Below, piece by piece: positions 16,210 through 24,630 of a DNA stretch of 64,000 nt (the stretch's first letter is position 1; each line of letters begins with the position of its first letter). The stretch covers positions 6,398,501-6,462,500 of the forward strand of contig NZ_JACHJW010000001.1 in NCBI RefSeq assembly GCF_014203835.1. Direction: 5' to 3'. A program made the position numbers and the translations under genes. This DNA comes from Micromonospora polyrhachis. GTDB taxonomy: Bacteria; Actinomycetota; Actinomycetes; Mycobacteriales; Micromonosporaceae. Under the pieces are notes generated by a model, which ran no database searches, was not told where the DNA came from, and worked only from the letters and a program-made list of their open reading frames with translations.

Positions 16210-17556
16210 ATGGCACGCACCATCTTCGGCCGTCCGCTGCGGCATGTCGCGTTCGACGTCGGCGTCTCGGGTTTGGTCGCCCTGCTCGCGCTTGCCGGCA
16301 TCGGGGTCCAGCCCGGCGGTTGGTGGGCCACCTTGATCGGCGTCGGCATGGCGGTGGCGCTGCTGTTCCGGCGGCGCCACCCCTCGGCGACGGCGGCGGT
16401 GGTGGCGGCGCTCGCGCTGCTCCAGGTGGCCTTCGACTGGCACCCCCTGGTGTACGACCTGGCCGTGCTGATCGCCATGTACAGCGTGGTCAAGTACGCG
16501 CCACGCCTGTGGCACGGTGTCGTCGCCGGGGCGGCCGTCGGGGTCGGGATCCTGCTCACCGTCGGGAACACCGAGGGCGTGTGGTGGGTCAGTGTGGTGT
16601 TCCTGGTGATGATGTGTGGTTCGGTGTGGCTCGCCGCGCTCAATGTCCGTACCCGCCGGCTCTACGTGCTCAGCCTGGAGGAGCGGGCCATCACCCTGGA
16701 ACAGGAACGGGATGCGCGGGCCCGGGCGGCGGTGGCTGAGGAGCGCACCCGGATCGCCCGCGAGCTGCACGACATCGTCGCGCACAGCATGGCGGTGATG
16801 ATCGTCCAGGCCGACGGGGCACGGTACATGATCGACCAGGATGTGGGGATGGCGCGGAACGCCGTCAAGACCGTCGCGGACACCGGGCGCGAGGCACTGA
16901 CGGAGATGCGGCGACTGGTGGGGGTGCTCCGCGACCCGGCGCCGATGCCGGCCGAAGGCACCGCCGGTGCCGACGGGAGTGACGCCGGTACCGACGGGAG
17001 GGTGGCTGGCCGGGCAGCGGGGGGAGTCGCCCGATTCGGGGCGGTGGTGGGGCAGGGCGGGACGGCTGTCCGGCCCGGATCCGGCGACGACGCGACAGGC
17101 ATCTCGGGCCTCGGGCCGGACCCGGGCCGGCGGCGGCTGGCCATCGGTGAGCTGGAAACCCTGCTCGATCGCTCACGCCGAGCCGGGTTGGTTGTCCGGT
17201 ACGCCGTGCGGGGGACCCCGACGCCACTGCCCGCCGGGGTGGAGCTGACCCTCTACCGGGTGGTGCAGGAGGCGTTGACCAACGTGCTCAAGCATGCGGG
17301 TGCCGGGGCCGACACCGAGGTCGTACTCGACTACACCGGGCCTGACGGGCTGACCGTACGGATCATCGACGACGGGCGGGGCCGGGGCAGTGTCAGCCCG
17401 TCGCTCTCCGGTGGGCATGGTCTCATCGGTATGCGCGAGCGGGTGGCGGTGTACGGCGGCAGCCTGCAGGTCGGCGCACGACTGGCCGGCGGCTGGCAGG
17501 TCGAGGCGCGGCTGCCGTTACCGTCGCTGCGAGCGGCAACCGAGGGGACAGCTTAA
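16210..17556 (+). CDS. Two-component sensor histidine kinase (NarL-partner, HisKA_3 type)
   Basis: 448 residues. About five hydrophobic segments (roughly 15-140) form the sensing part; the phospho-acceptor His187 lies in RIARELHDIVAHSMAVM, followed by the HisKA_3 helix with ALTEMRRLVGVLR, a long Gly/Ala/Asp-rich insert (about 245-310) and an HATPase domain with VVQEALTNVLKHA, IIDDGRG and GHGLIGMRERV. The ATG at 16210 gives a normal length. The TAA stop (17554-17556) lies at the edge of an IS200/IS605 element that separates it from its regulator at 19316, and the last residues may have been changed by the insertion. Confidence 0.88.
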   Translation: MARTIFGRPLRHVAFDVGVSGLVALLALAGIGVQPGGWWATLIGVGMAVALLFRRRHPSATAAVVAALALLQVAFDWHPLVYDLAVLIAMYSVVKYAPRLWHGVVAGAAVGVGILLTVGNTEGVWWVSVVFLVMMCGSVWLAALNVRTRRLYVLSLEERAITLEQERDARARAAVAEERTRIARELHDIVAHSMAVMIVQADGARYMIDQDVGMARNAVKTVADTGREALTEMRRLVGVLRDPAPMPAEGTAGADGSDAGTDGRVAGRAAGGVARFGAVVGQGGTAVRPGSGDDATGISGLGPDPGRRRLAIGELETLLDRSRRAGLVVRYAVRGTPTPLPAGVELTLYRVVQEALTNVLKHAGAGADTEVVLDYTGPDGLTVRIIDDGRGRGSVSPSLSGGHGLIGMRERVAVYGGSLQVGARLAGGWQVEARLPLPSLRAATEGTA

Positions 17557-18785
17557 CGATCCCCGTGGATTAATCCGGGGGGTTTTCCCTCCCGGGCAGG
17601 CCCGGGATTCCCAGCTCGGACCGCACCTGATCCACCGCCCCGGAAGGAGGCAATCAGATGTCTCACGTCGTCGGCACTGGCACGGTGGCGTTCAGCCGTG
17701 GCGAGGATCGTCCTCGCGGCGTTGAGGTCACGGTCTGCGGTGTAGCCGCAGGCCGCGCACTCGAAAGTCCGCACACCCAGCCCGAGGCGGAGGTTGGCTC
17801 TCTCGCCGCACCCGGAGCAGGTCATCGTGGTGTAGGCGGGCGGCACCAGCACCACCTTTCGGCCCGCCCGCGTGCCACGCTCGATCAGTTCCTTCTTGCA
17901 CACGCCGATCGCGGCGTCGGCCGCCTTACGGGCCATCGTGGTCCGGGCGAGGAACTTCGGTTTGAAGTCCTCGACGGCGATCAGCGCATGGTGGTCGGTG
18001 ATGCTCTTGGCCCACACGCGGGCATCGTGGGTGTTCTGTCGGGCCGCCTTCTTGGCGATTCGGGCCGCTTGCCGTTTCGCCTGTTGGTAGCCCTTCGACT
18101 GCGGCTGACCCTTCGGGCGACGTCGGCGGACCATTTTGCGTTGGGCCTTGGCCAGTTCGGCCGCGCAGCGGCGGCGATGTCCGAGGTGCGGCAGGTCGAA
18201 CGCCGGATCGGTGGTGGTGGCGGTGGTCTTCACGCCCCAGTCAACGCCGATGCCCGCAAGGCCCGCCTCGGGGGCCTCGGTTGTTCCGCGACGGACCACG
18301 AAGGAGGCGTACCAGTGGCCGACGTTGTCGCGGTAGACCCGCACGCTGGTCGGCTCGGACGGCAGTTCGCGGGACCAGACAACCGGGACGGTCACCTTGT
18401 TCGGCAGCCGCAGACGGCCGTCTTTGACCGAGAAACCCCGGGTGGTGTACTCCAGGCTCGGCAGGGCGTCCTTCTTGCGCTTCTTCTTCGGCCGGCCCCT
18501 GCCCTTGATCTTGAACGAGTGATCGAGAGCGGCGGCATAGGTGCGCAGCGTCTGCTGTTGAGCGACCTGCGATCCGGACCGCAGCCAGGCGTTACGGGCC
18601 CGGGTCTCGGTCAGCAGCTTCGACAGCTTGCCGAACGTCGGCTTGCGGCCGGTCTTCTGCTGGTGAACGGCCTCGTTCCACAGCCACCGGCAGCGCCCCC
18701 ACTCGGCCAGCAGTGCGGCTTCCGCCGCACGGCCGGGCCGCAGACGGTAGGTGTAGCGCACCGTCTCGCTCACGCCGATCAGCAT
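17553..18785 (-). CDS. tnpB: TnpB, IS200/IS605-family RNA-guided nuclease
   Basis: About 410 residues, full length. The RuvC-like catalytic residues are all present: Asp182 in GIGVDWGVKT, Glu272 in IAVEDFKPKF, and the final Asp in YTADRDLNAA (351-357). The zinc ribbon has CSGC (323-326) and CAAC (343-346). An N-terminal helix-turn-helix (RCRWLWNEAVHQQ) and a Lys/Arg-rich stretch precede the core. TnpB proteins cut DNA using a guide RNA made from the right end of the element. The gene is divergent from tnpA, 26 bp away; ATG 18785 is assumed, with TTG 18794 or GTG 18773 possible. Its TAA overlaps the kinase stop on the other strand. Confidence 0.93.
   Translation of the reverse strand: MLIGVSETVRYTYRLRPGRAAEAALLAEWGRCRWLWNEAVHQQKTGRKPTFGKLSKLLTETRARNAWLRSGSQVAQQQTLRTYAAALDHSFKIKGRGRPKKKRKKDALPSLEYTTRGFSVKDGRLRLPNKVTVPVVWSRELPSEPTSVRVYRDNVGHWYASFVVRRGTTEAPEAGLAGIGVDWGVKTTATTTDPAFDLPHLGHRRRCAAELAKAQRKMVRRRRPKGQPQSKGYQQAKRQAARIAKKAARQNTHDARVWAKSITDHHALIAVEDFKPKFLARTTMARKAADAAIGVCKKELIERGTRAGRKVVLVPPAYTTMTCSGCGERANLRLGLGVRTFECAACGYTADRDLNAARTILATAERHRASADDVRHLIASFRGGGSGAVRAGNPGPAREGKPPGLIHGDR
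17557..17690 (-). ncRNA. Predicted TnpB guide RNA scaffold (omega/reRNA)
   Basis: In IS200/IS605 elements the guide RNA is made from the 3' end of tnpB through the right end of the element, and its guide is the flanking host DNA. Here that RNA would be read on the minus strand through the GC-rich palindromic stretch at 17582-17610 (CCCGGGCAGGCCCGGG core) and the hairpin at 17561-17580. The guide would begin at about 17556, inside the histidine kinase 3' end. The extent is inferred; no promoter was identified. Confidence 0.4.
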
Positions 18786-18811
18786 ACAGCTCAAAGCTAC
18801 ATACTGTCCCT

Positions 18812-19207
18812 GTGGGCGAGACCAGGTCGAACAACAACGTCGTGTACCGCTGCACCTACCACGTCGTCTGGTGCCCGAAGTACCGGCGAAAAGTCATCAC
18901 CGGAGACGTCGACATCCGACTCAAGCAGATCATCCGCGAGGTCTGCACCGAGCGTGACGCCCCGATCGTCGAACTGGAAACCATGCCCGACCATGTACAC
19001 CTTCTGGTCACCGTCGATCCGCAGTACGGCATCCATCGTCTGGTCAAGCAAATCAAGGGCCGTTCCTCGCGGCTCATCCGGCAAGAGTTCCCGGAGGTCA
19101 GATCCCGGATCCCGACCCTGTGGACCAACTCGTACTTCGTCGCCACAGTCGGAGGCGCGACCCTGGAGATCGCGAAGAGGTATGTCGAGAGCCAGCGCAA
19201 CGTCTGA
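18812..19207 (+). CDS. tnpA: TnpA, IS200-type Y1 HUH transposase
   Basis: 131 residues with a GTG start, the normal size for this family. The HUH metal-binding motif is HVH at 61-63 in METMPDHVHLLV-like context (ETMPDHVHLLV), and the catalytic tyrosine is Tyr124 in AKRYVESQRN. The N-terminal VVYRCTYHVVWCPKYRR is characteristic of IS200 TnpA. The enzyme excises and inserts the element as single-stranded DNA, recognising the hairpins at the element ends. No frameshift or stop is seen, so the element may still be mobile. Confidence 0.93.
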   Translation: MGETRSNNNVVYRCTYHVVWCPKYRRKVITGDVDIRLKQIIREVCTERDAPIVELETMPDHVHLLVTVDPQYGIHRLVKQIKGRSSRLIRQEFPEVRSRIPTLWTNSYFVATVGGATLEIAKRYVESQRNV

Positions 19208-19214
19208 CCAGACA

Positions 19215-19239
19215 CCCATCCGCCCTGGCGGCGGATGGG
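19215..19239 (+). terminator. Hairpin just after tnpA
   Basis: CCCATCCGCC at 19215-19224 pairs perfectly with GGCGGATGGG at 19230-19239 around a five-base loop. It is eight bases from the tnpA stop and may act as a terminator; it also lies in the left-end region of the element. A second small hairpin (CCTGC / GCAGG, 19250-19262) follows. Confidence 0.55.
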
Positions 19240-19315
19240 CTACCCCTGACCTGCTTCGCAGGGGTTCCGTTTCCTCCCCACGGCCAAAGCCCGGGGCTTC
19301 CACAGAAGGATATCG

Positions 19316-19981
19316 ATGACAATTCGTGTGGTGATCGTCGATGACCAGGCGCTGGTCCGGGCCGGCTTCCGGATGGTCCTCGGCTCCCAGCCCGACATGG
19401 CGGTGGTGGGGGAGGCGATCGACGGCGCGGACGCGTTGCGGGTGCTGGCCCGGACCCCGACCGACGTCGTGGTGATGGACATCCGGATGCCGACGATGGA
19501 TGGCGTGGAGGCGACCCGCCGTCTGGCTGACCTGCCGGCGGCACAGCGTCCCCGGGTGCTGGTGTTGACCACCTTCGACACCGAGGCCGACGCCTTCGCG
19601 GCGTTGCAGGCCGGGGCGAGCGGTTTCCTGCTCAAGAACGTCCCACCGGAGGAGCTGTTGGCCGCGATCCGGGTGGTGGCCAGTGGAGACTCGGTGGTGG
19701 CCCCGTTCATCACCCGCCGACTGCTCGACCGGTTCGCCGGGCAACTCGGGCCGGGGCCGGTGGCCGATCCCCGGCTGGACCAGCTCACCGACCGGGAGCG
19801 GGAGATCCTGTTGCTGGTGGCGGAAGGGCTGTCCAACGCCGAGATCGCCGGCCGGTTGTTCGTGGCGGAGGCGACCGTCAAGACCCACGTCGGCAAGATC
19901 CTTGCCAAGCTGCAGCTACGGGACCGGGTGCAGGCGGTGGTGCTGGCCTACGAGAGCGGTCTGGTCACCCCGGGCGGCTGA
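19316..19981 (+). CDS. NarL/FixJ-family response regulator
   Basis: 221 residues. The receiver domain has the acidic pair DD at 9-10, phospho-acceptor Asp55 in VVVMDIRMP, Thr in VLTTFD and Lys in FLLKNV. A LuxR-type helix-turn-helix occupies about 155-215 (LTDREREILLLVAEGLSNAEIA, VKTHVGKILAKL). It should be the partner of the kinase at 16210-17556, from which it is now separated by the insertion sequence, so its expression may depend on the element or on a new promoter. The ribosome site AAGGA lies within about ten bases of the ATG. It probably controls the ABC transporter genes downstream. Confidence 0.9.
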   Translation: MTIRVVIVDDQALVRAGFRMVLGSQPDMAVVGEAIDGADALRVLARTPTDVVVMDIRMPTMDGVEATRRLADLPAAQRPRVLVLTTFDTEADAFAALQAGASGFLLKNVPPEELLAAIRVVASGDSVVAPFITRRLLDRFAGQLGPGPVADPRLDQLTDREREILLLVAEGLSNAEIAGRLFVAEATVKTHVGKILAKLQLRDRVQAVVLAYESGLVTPGG

Positions 19982-20002
19982 ATCGGGCGGGGCGGTCTAC
20001 GA

Positions 20003-20015
20003 CCTACGGCGTAGG
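20003..20015. promoter_or_regulatory. Candidate response-regulator operator upstream of the ABC genes
   Basis: CCTACG-G-CGTAGG is a perfect inverted repeat of two six-base arms around one base, located between the response regulator and the ABC ATPase gene, 124 bp before the latter's start. TACG/CGTA-type palindromes are usual targets of actinobacterial NarL-family regulators. The assignment is from symmetry and position only. Confidence 0.4.
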
Positions 20016-20138
20016 GCTTCCCACCTAGGGACACGACCTTGGAGGTAGTCAGGTCGAGCGTCCAGATGGAGATCGTCTGGGGCCGGTCGCGCATAGCGTC
20101 GAACACGTCCAACAACCGCTGCTGAGCAGGGAGTAAAC

Positions 20139-20921
20139 GTGTCCGTCGCCGCACCACCCACCGTATCCAAGAGCGTCGCGGTGACGGCCCGGGGCCTGAC
20201 CAAGAGGTACGGCTCCGGTGCCGCCGCCGTCACCGCCCTCGACGCCGTCGACGTCGACTTCGCCGCCGGTAGGTTCACGGCGATCATGGGTCCGTCCGGC
20301 TCCGGCAAGTCCACGCTGATGCACTGTCTCGCCGGACTGGATCGGGCCGACGCCGGTGCGGTCCACCTCGGCGACATCGACATCACCCGGCTGGACGACA
20401 AGCGGCTGACCCTGCTGCGGCGTGACCATGTCGGCTTCGTGTTCCAGAAGTTCAACCTGCTGCCGGCGCTGTCGGCGGCGGAGAACATCCGCCTGCCGTT
20501 GGCGATCGCCGGACGCAAGCCGGACGCCGCCTGGTTCGAGCAGGTCGTCGCGGCGGTCCGGCTCGCCGACCGGCTGACGCATCGACCCAGCGAGCTCTCC
20601 GGCGGGCAGCAGCAGCGGGTGGCGATCGCCCGGGCGCTGGTGACCCGGCCCTGGGTGGTCTTCGCCGACGAACCCACCGGCAACCTCGACTCACGCTCCG
20701 GTGCCGAGGTGCTTCGGCTGTTGCGCGAGGCCGTGGACACCCTCGGCCAGACCGTGATCATGGTGACCCACGACCCGGTCGCGGCCAGCCACGCCGACCG
20801 GGTGGTCTTCCTGGCCGATGGGCGGTTCGTGCACGACCTGGCCCAGCCGACCGCGGAGAAGGTCCTCGACGTGCTGGCCCGGCTCGACGTCTCGGCCGCC
20901 GCCCCGGCTCAGGGACGGTGA
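20139..20921 (+). CDS. ABC transporter ATP-binding protein (MacB/LolD type)
   Basis: 260 residues with a GTG start; GGGAG lies five bases upstream. Walker A GPSGSGKS is at 51-58, with a Q-loop in [16 protein letters not shown], signature LSGGQQQRV, Walker [13 protein letters not shown] and switch VTHDP. This is the LolD/MacB subfamily, which drives FtsX-like permeases rather than classical transport. The permease gene starts three bases after its stop. Location is the inner face of the cell membrane. The preceding two-component genes suggest induction by an envelope or drug signal. Confidence 0.9.
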   Translation: MSVAAPPTVSKSVAVTARGLTKRYGSGAAAVTALDAVDVDFAAGRFTAIMGPSGSGKSTLMHCLAGLDRADAGAVHLGDIDITRLDDKRLTLLRRDHVGFVFQKFNLLPALSAAENIRLPLAIAGRKPDAAWFEQVVAAVRLADRLTHRPSELSGGQQQRVAIARALVTRPWVVFADEPTGNLDSRSGAEVLRLLREAVDTLGQTVIMVTHDPVAASHADRVVFLADGRFVHDLAQPTAEKVLDVLARLDVSAAAPAQGR

Positions 20922-20924
20922 GGG

Positions 20925-23417
20925 ATGTTCCGCCTCACCCTGCGGTCCCTGCGGGCGGACGCGCTCCGGCTGGCGCTCTCCTCGCTGGCCATCGTGCTCG
21001 GCGTGGCGTTCATCGCCGGCACCCTGATGATCACCGACAGCATGAAGAAGTCGGCCTACACCAAGGCGGGCGTGTTCGACCGTAATACCGACGCCGCCGT
21101 CTATCTGGTCGACGCCGAACCGGACGCGACAGGATTCGACCAGGTCGCGGTCGACCGGGTACGGGGCGTCGACGGGGTACGGGCCGCCGAGGGGGAGCTA
21201 ACCGGGCTCGGTGGCGTGCTCGGTGCCGACGGCAAGCCCGTACTTGGCTACTCGCTGGTGGCCAGCGTGCCGGTCGATCCGGCGTTGCAGTCGTACGACG
21301 TCCCCCAGGGCCGGCTGCCGCAACGCTCCGGCGAGGCGGTGCTCGACACCGGGACGGTCGAGGAGGAGAAGTTCACCGTCGGATCGATGGTACGTATCGG
21401 TGGCGCCGGCGGCCAGGCGAGCGACTACACCCTGGTGGGTGTGGTCGATGTCGAGGGCACCAGCCGGGACTTCGGCGGGGCGTTCATCGGCCTGACCGGG
21501 CCCGACGCGATGAGGGTGACCGACAACAAGGGTTACGGCCGGATCATGGTCGCCGGTGCGGACGGGGTGTCCGACGAGGAGTTGGCCCGCCGCATCGGCT
21601 CGGTCGCCGGGGCCAAGACGACCGTAAAGACCCACCAGCAGATCATCGACGAAGGGGTGCAGGACGCCGTTCAGGACGCCAGCCAGTTCAGCATGGTGTT
21701 GCTGATGTTCGCCGTGATCTCGGTGCTGGTGGCCGCGTTCGTCATCGCCAACACCTTCACCATCGTGCTGGCCCAGCGGACCCGGCGGATCGCGTTGCTG
21801 CGGGTGGTGGGAGCGACCCGGGGGCAGGCCTTCCGCTCGGTGTTGCTGGAGTCGGGCGTGATCGGGTTCGTTGCCTCCCTCGTCGGTGTGCTGTTGGGTG
21901 CGGGTATCGCCGTTGGTCTGGGCACGCTGGTGCTGCCGGACGGACGCTCTGACGGGGTAGCGCTCTCCGTCTCGACGGTGGTGGTGTCGACCCTCCTGGG
22001 CATGGCGATCACCGTCGGTGCGGCGATCGTCCCGGCCTGGCGGGGCACTCGGGTGTCTCCGGTCGCCGCGCTCTCCGACGCCGCGGTACAGACCACCCGG
22101 AGCGCTGGCTGGCTCCGGCTGTTGATCGGTGCGATCGTCTTCGCCGCCGGCGTGGTGGCGTTGCTGCTGGCTGGGGCCACCGGCAGTGCGCTGGTGGTCG
22201 CCGCCGGCGGCGTGCTCACCTTCGCCGGCATCGTGCTCTTCGGACCGATGCTGGTCCCGGCCCTGGTCCGGGTCCTCGGTTGGCCGTTCCGGCTGCTGTT
22301 GCGCAGCACCGCCGACCTCGCGGTCGCCAACGCCGTACGCAACCCACGCCGGATCGCCGCCACCGCCACCGCATTGGTGATCGGGATCGGTCTGGTGTCG
22401 GCTTTCATGGTCGGCGCGCAGAGCACCAAGGAGGGCATCGAGCGTAGCGTCGACAACCAGATCGGTGCCGACTATCTGGTGACCGCGATCGGTGTGGACC
22501 TGCCGGCGAGCCTGGTGGCGGACCTGAGGGGCCGTCCCGAGGTGGGCCCGCTGAACGTGCCCCGCACCGTCGAGTCGGACGGGATACGGGTCATCTCCGG
22601 GCACCGGGATCTGGTGGGGCGCGGTCTCGACCGGGTGGTCGCCGGGGACGTGGGCCGGCTCGGCTCCGGCACCGTGTTGGTCTACGGGGAGTTGGCCCGG
22701 ACGCGTGGCTTGGCCGTCGACTCGTCGGTGCGGATCGCCGGCCGGTCGTTCCGGGTGGTGGCCGTGGTGGAGCCCAAGGGGGGCCCGATGATGTCGGGTA
22801 GCGACCTGCCGGCCGGCCAGACGATCGTGCTGTCCGATGACGAGTTCACCGCGATGTTCCCGGATCGCCCCGGCTACGTGGCACAACTGGACGCGGCGGA
22901 CGGGGTGTCCGATCAGCGGGCCCGGGATGCCATCGCGACGGTCCTCGCCGACTATCCGACGGTGACCCTGATGGATCAGGCCGGCTATAAGAAGTCGCTC
23001 ACCGGAACGGTGGACATGCTGCTGATGTTCGTTACCGCCATGCTGGGGCTGGCGGTGGTGATCGCCCTGGTCGGGGTGGCGAACACGCTGACCCTGTCGG
23101 TGGTCGAGCGCACCCGGGAGAACGGTGTGCTTCGGGCGGTTGGGCTGACCCGGGGTCGGATGCGGGGCATGTTGGCCATCGAGGCGGTGCTGATGGCCCT
23201 GGTCGGGGCGCTGCTCGGGGTCGGGTTGGGCACAGGGGTCAGTGCGGGTGCGGTGAGCTTCCTCAACGAGCTCGGCGGCGACTTCACGGTGGTGCTGCCC
23301 TGGGGACAGCTCGGGTTGATCCTCGCGGTTGCCGCGGTCGCCGCGCTGGCCGCCTCGGTGCTACCGGCCCGGCGGGCGGTCCGTCGGCCCGTGGTGGAGG
23401 CGCTCGGCGTGGAGTGA
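20925..23417 (+). CDS. FtsX-like ABC transporter permease, two-domain (830 aa)
   Basis: 830 residues. An N-terminal helix (LALSSLAIVLGVAFIAGTLMI) is followed by a large extracellular domain, then an FtsX domain (FSMVLLMFAVISVLVAAFVI, TRRIALLRVVGATRGQ), a second block of membrane helices, a second extracellular domain and a final FtsX domain (VVIALVGVANTLTLSV, ENGVLRAVGLTRGRM). This is the actinobacterial double-FtsX form. With the ATPase it likely acts as a mechanotransmission or efflux complex, for example against envelope-active compounds. It forms a clear operon with the ATPase and ends at a strong terminator. Confidence 0.9.
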   Translation: MFRLTLRSLRADALRLALSSLAIVLGVAFIAGTLMITDSMKKSAYTKAGVFDRNTDAAVYLVDAEPDATGFDQVAVDRVRGVDGVRAAEGELTGLGGVLGADGKPVLGYSLVASVPVDPALQSYDVPQGRLPQRSGEAVLDTGTVEEEKFTVGSMVRIGGAGGQASDYTLVGVVDVEGTSRDFGGAFIGLTGPDAMRVTDNKGYGRIMVAGADGVSDEELARRIGSVAGAKTTVKTHQQIIDEGVQDAVQDASQFSMVLLMFAVISVLVAAFVIANTFTIVLAQRTRRIALLRVVGATRGQAFRSVLLESGVIGFVASLVGVLLGAGIAVGLGTLVLPDGRSDGVALSVSTVVVSTLLGMAITVGAAIVPAWRGTRVSPVAALSDAAVQTTRSAGWLRLLIGAIVFAAGVVALLLAGATGSALVVAAGGVLTFAGIVLFGPMLVPALVRVLGWPFRLLLRSTADLAVANAVRNPRRIAATATALVIGIGLVSAFMVGAQSTKEGIERSVDNQIGADYLVTAIGVDLPASLVADLRGRPEVGPLNVPRTVESDGIRVISGHRDLVGRGLDRVVAGDVGRLGSGTVLVYGELARTRGLAVDSSVRIAGRSFRVVAVVEPKGGPMMSGSDLPAGQTIVLSDDEFTAMFPDRPGYVAQLDAADGVSDQRARDAIATVLADYPTVTLMDQAGYKKSLTGTVDMLLMFVTAMLGLAVVIALVGVANTLTLSVVERTRENGVLRAVGLTRGRMRGMLAIEAVLMALVGALLGVGLGTGVSAGAVSFLNELGGDFTVVLPWGQLGLILAVAAVAALAASVLPARRAVRRPVVEALGVE

Positions 23418-23428
23418 CCTGACCGAGG

Positions 23429-23464
23429 GTGGGGTCGTCGGCTGTACGGGGCCGGCGACCCCAC
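23429..23464. terminator. Bidirectional terminator between the permease and epimerase genes
   Basis: GTGGGGTCGTCGGC at 23429-23442 pairs with GCCGGCGACCCCAC at 23451-23464 (14 bp with one G-U pair, 8-base loop). It begins 12 bp after the permease stop and lies 29 bp beyond the stop of the convergent epimerase gene, serving both. Confidence 0.8.
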
Positions 23465-23492
23465 GTCGGTGCGGCGTGGGCAGGCTATCCAC

Positions 23493-24488
23493 TCACACCC
23501 GTGACATCGCCGCACGTGCCTCGGCCTGCGCCTCGACGATGACGTCCTGGAGGATGTCGTCCAAGGTCCGCCCCGGCCGCCAGCCGGTGAGTGCGCACAG
23601 TTTGCCGATGTCGGGCACCCGGCGCTCCATGTCCTCGAAGCCGGCCGAGTAGGCCGTGTCGTACGGCACGAGCCGTAGCTGCGAACCGCTAGCCGAGTGT
23701 TTGATGATCCGCTCGGCGAGGTCGAGGATGCTGACCTCTTCGGGGTTGCCGACATTGAACGTCTCACCGATGGCGGCCTCGGTGTCGAGCAGGGTGGCCA
23801 GCGCGGCGACCGCGTCGAGGACGTGGGTGAAGCAGCGGATCTGCGACCCGTCGCCGTAGATGGTCAGCGGTTCGTCGCGGATCGCCTGCCGGACCAGCCG
23901 GGGGATCACCATGCCGTTGTGCGGGCTCTGCCGGGGGCCGACGACGTTGAAGAACCGGACCACCACGGTGGGCAGGCCCCGTTCCCGGTGGTACGCGTTG
24001 GCGAGCGTCTCGTCCACCGCCTTGGCCGTGCTGTACGCCCACCGAGCCACCGCGGGGCTGCCGATCACCCGGTCGGCGGTCTCGGCCAGTGGGCCGTGGG
24101 AGTTCTTGCCGTAGATCTCCGAGGTGCTGGCGATCATGATTTTGCGCTGATACCGGTGGGCTGCGGCGATGACGGTCTGTGAGCCGCGGATGTTCGTGTT
24201 GAAGGTCTTGAGTGGCTGCTCCATGATCAGCTTTACGCCGACGGCGGCTGCCAGGTGGACGACGGTGTCACAGCGGTGCACCAGTTCGTCGACGATGACC
24301 TCGTCCAGAACCGAGCCCTGGACGAACTCGAAGTTGGGGTGCCCCGCCACCCGACTGAGGTTGCTGAGCCGGCCGGCGGGCAAGTTGTCCAGTACGACCA
24401 CTCGGTCGCCCCGGGCCACTAGGGCGTCGACCAGGTGCGAGCCGATGAAGCCCGCGCCGCCGGTGACCAGAATCGTGCCGCCTCGCAT
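23493..24488 (-). CDS. NAD-dependent nucleotide-sugar epimerase/dehydratase
   Basis: 331 residues of the extended short-chain dehydrogenase family. The NAD motif TGGAGFIGSH is at 9-18; the catalytic site has ASTSEIYG (about 120-127) and Tyr152-x3-Lys156 (YSTAK). VVRFFNVVGPRQ and FTHVLDAV are typical of UDP-sugar 4-epimerases and UDP-glucuronate decarboxylases; GFEDMERRVPDIGKL near the end is shared with polysaccharide-locus epimerases. The exact reaction cannot be fixed. It is the same strand as, and 142 bp downstream of, the UDP-sugar dehydrogenase gene, so a UDP-glucose to UDP-uronate to epimerised or decarboxylated sugar route is plausible. Confidence 0.88.
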   Translation of the reverse strand: MRGGTILVTGGAGFIGSHLVDALVARGDRVVVLDNLPAGRLSNLSRVAGHPNFEFVQGSVLDEVIVDELVHRCDTVVHLAAAVGVKLIMEQPLKTFNTNIRGSQTVIAAAHRYQRKIMIASTSEIYGKNSHGPLAETADRVIGSPAVARWAYSTAKAVDETLANAYHRERGLPTVVVRFFNVVGPRQSPHNGMVIPRLVRQAIRDEPLTIYGDGSQIRCFTHVLDAVAALATLLDTEAAIGETFNVGNPEEVSILDLAERIIKHSASGSQLRLVPYDTAYSAGFEDMERRVPDIGKLCALTGWRPGRTLDDILQDVIVEAQAEARAAMSRV

Positions 24489-24630
24489 GTAATCGCTCCC
24501 TGTTTGCTGTTATCGCCGTTCTGGGTGAGTTAGATGGGCACAAGCACTATAAGCCGTTTTCTGGCCATAAAGAGACGAATAGGATTTTGTTCTTGAGGTT
24601 TTGTCCACGAGGGCATGCGATCCGGTCGGG

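Larger units (their letters stand above)
17557..19305. mobile_element. IS200/IS605-group insertion sequence with divergent tnpB and tnpA
   Basis: The element carries tnpB (minus) and tnpA (plus) reading outward. Its likely right end, beyond the tnpB 3' end, has the hairpin at 17561-17580 (CCCC, GGATT / AATCC, GGGG). The left end, beyond tnpA, has hairpins at 19215-19239 and 19287-19299. No inverted terminal repeats or target duplication are expected for this single-strand transposing family. It lies between the histidine kinase stop and the response regulator start. The exact ends are estimated and could be off by up to about 15 bases. Confidence 0.85.

Noticed and set aside
21198-22886. 560-codon minus-strand open frame inside the FtsX-like permease gene
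   Set aside because: His/Asp/Gly-rich mirror translation of a clear two-domain permease.
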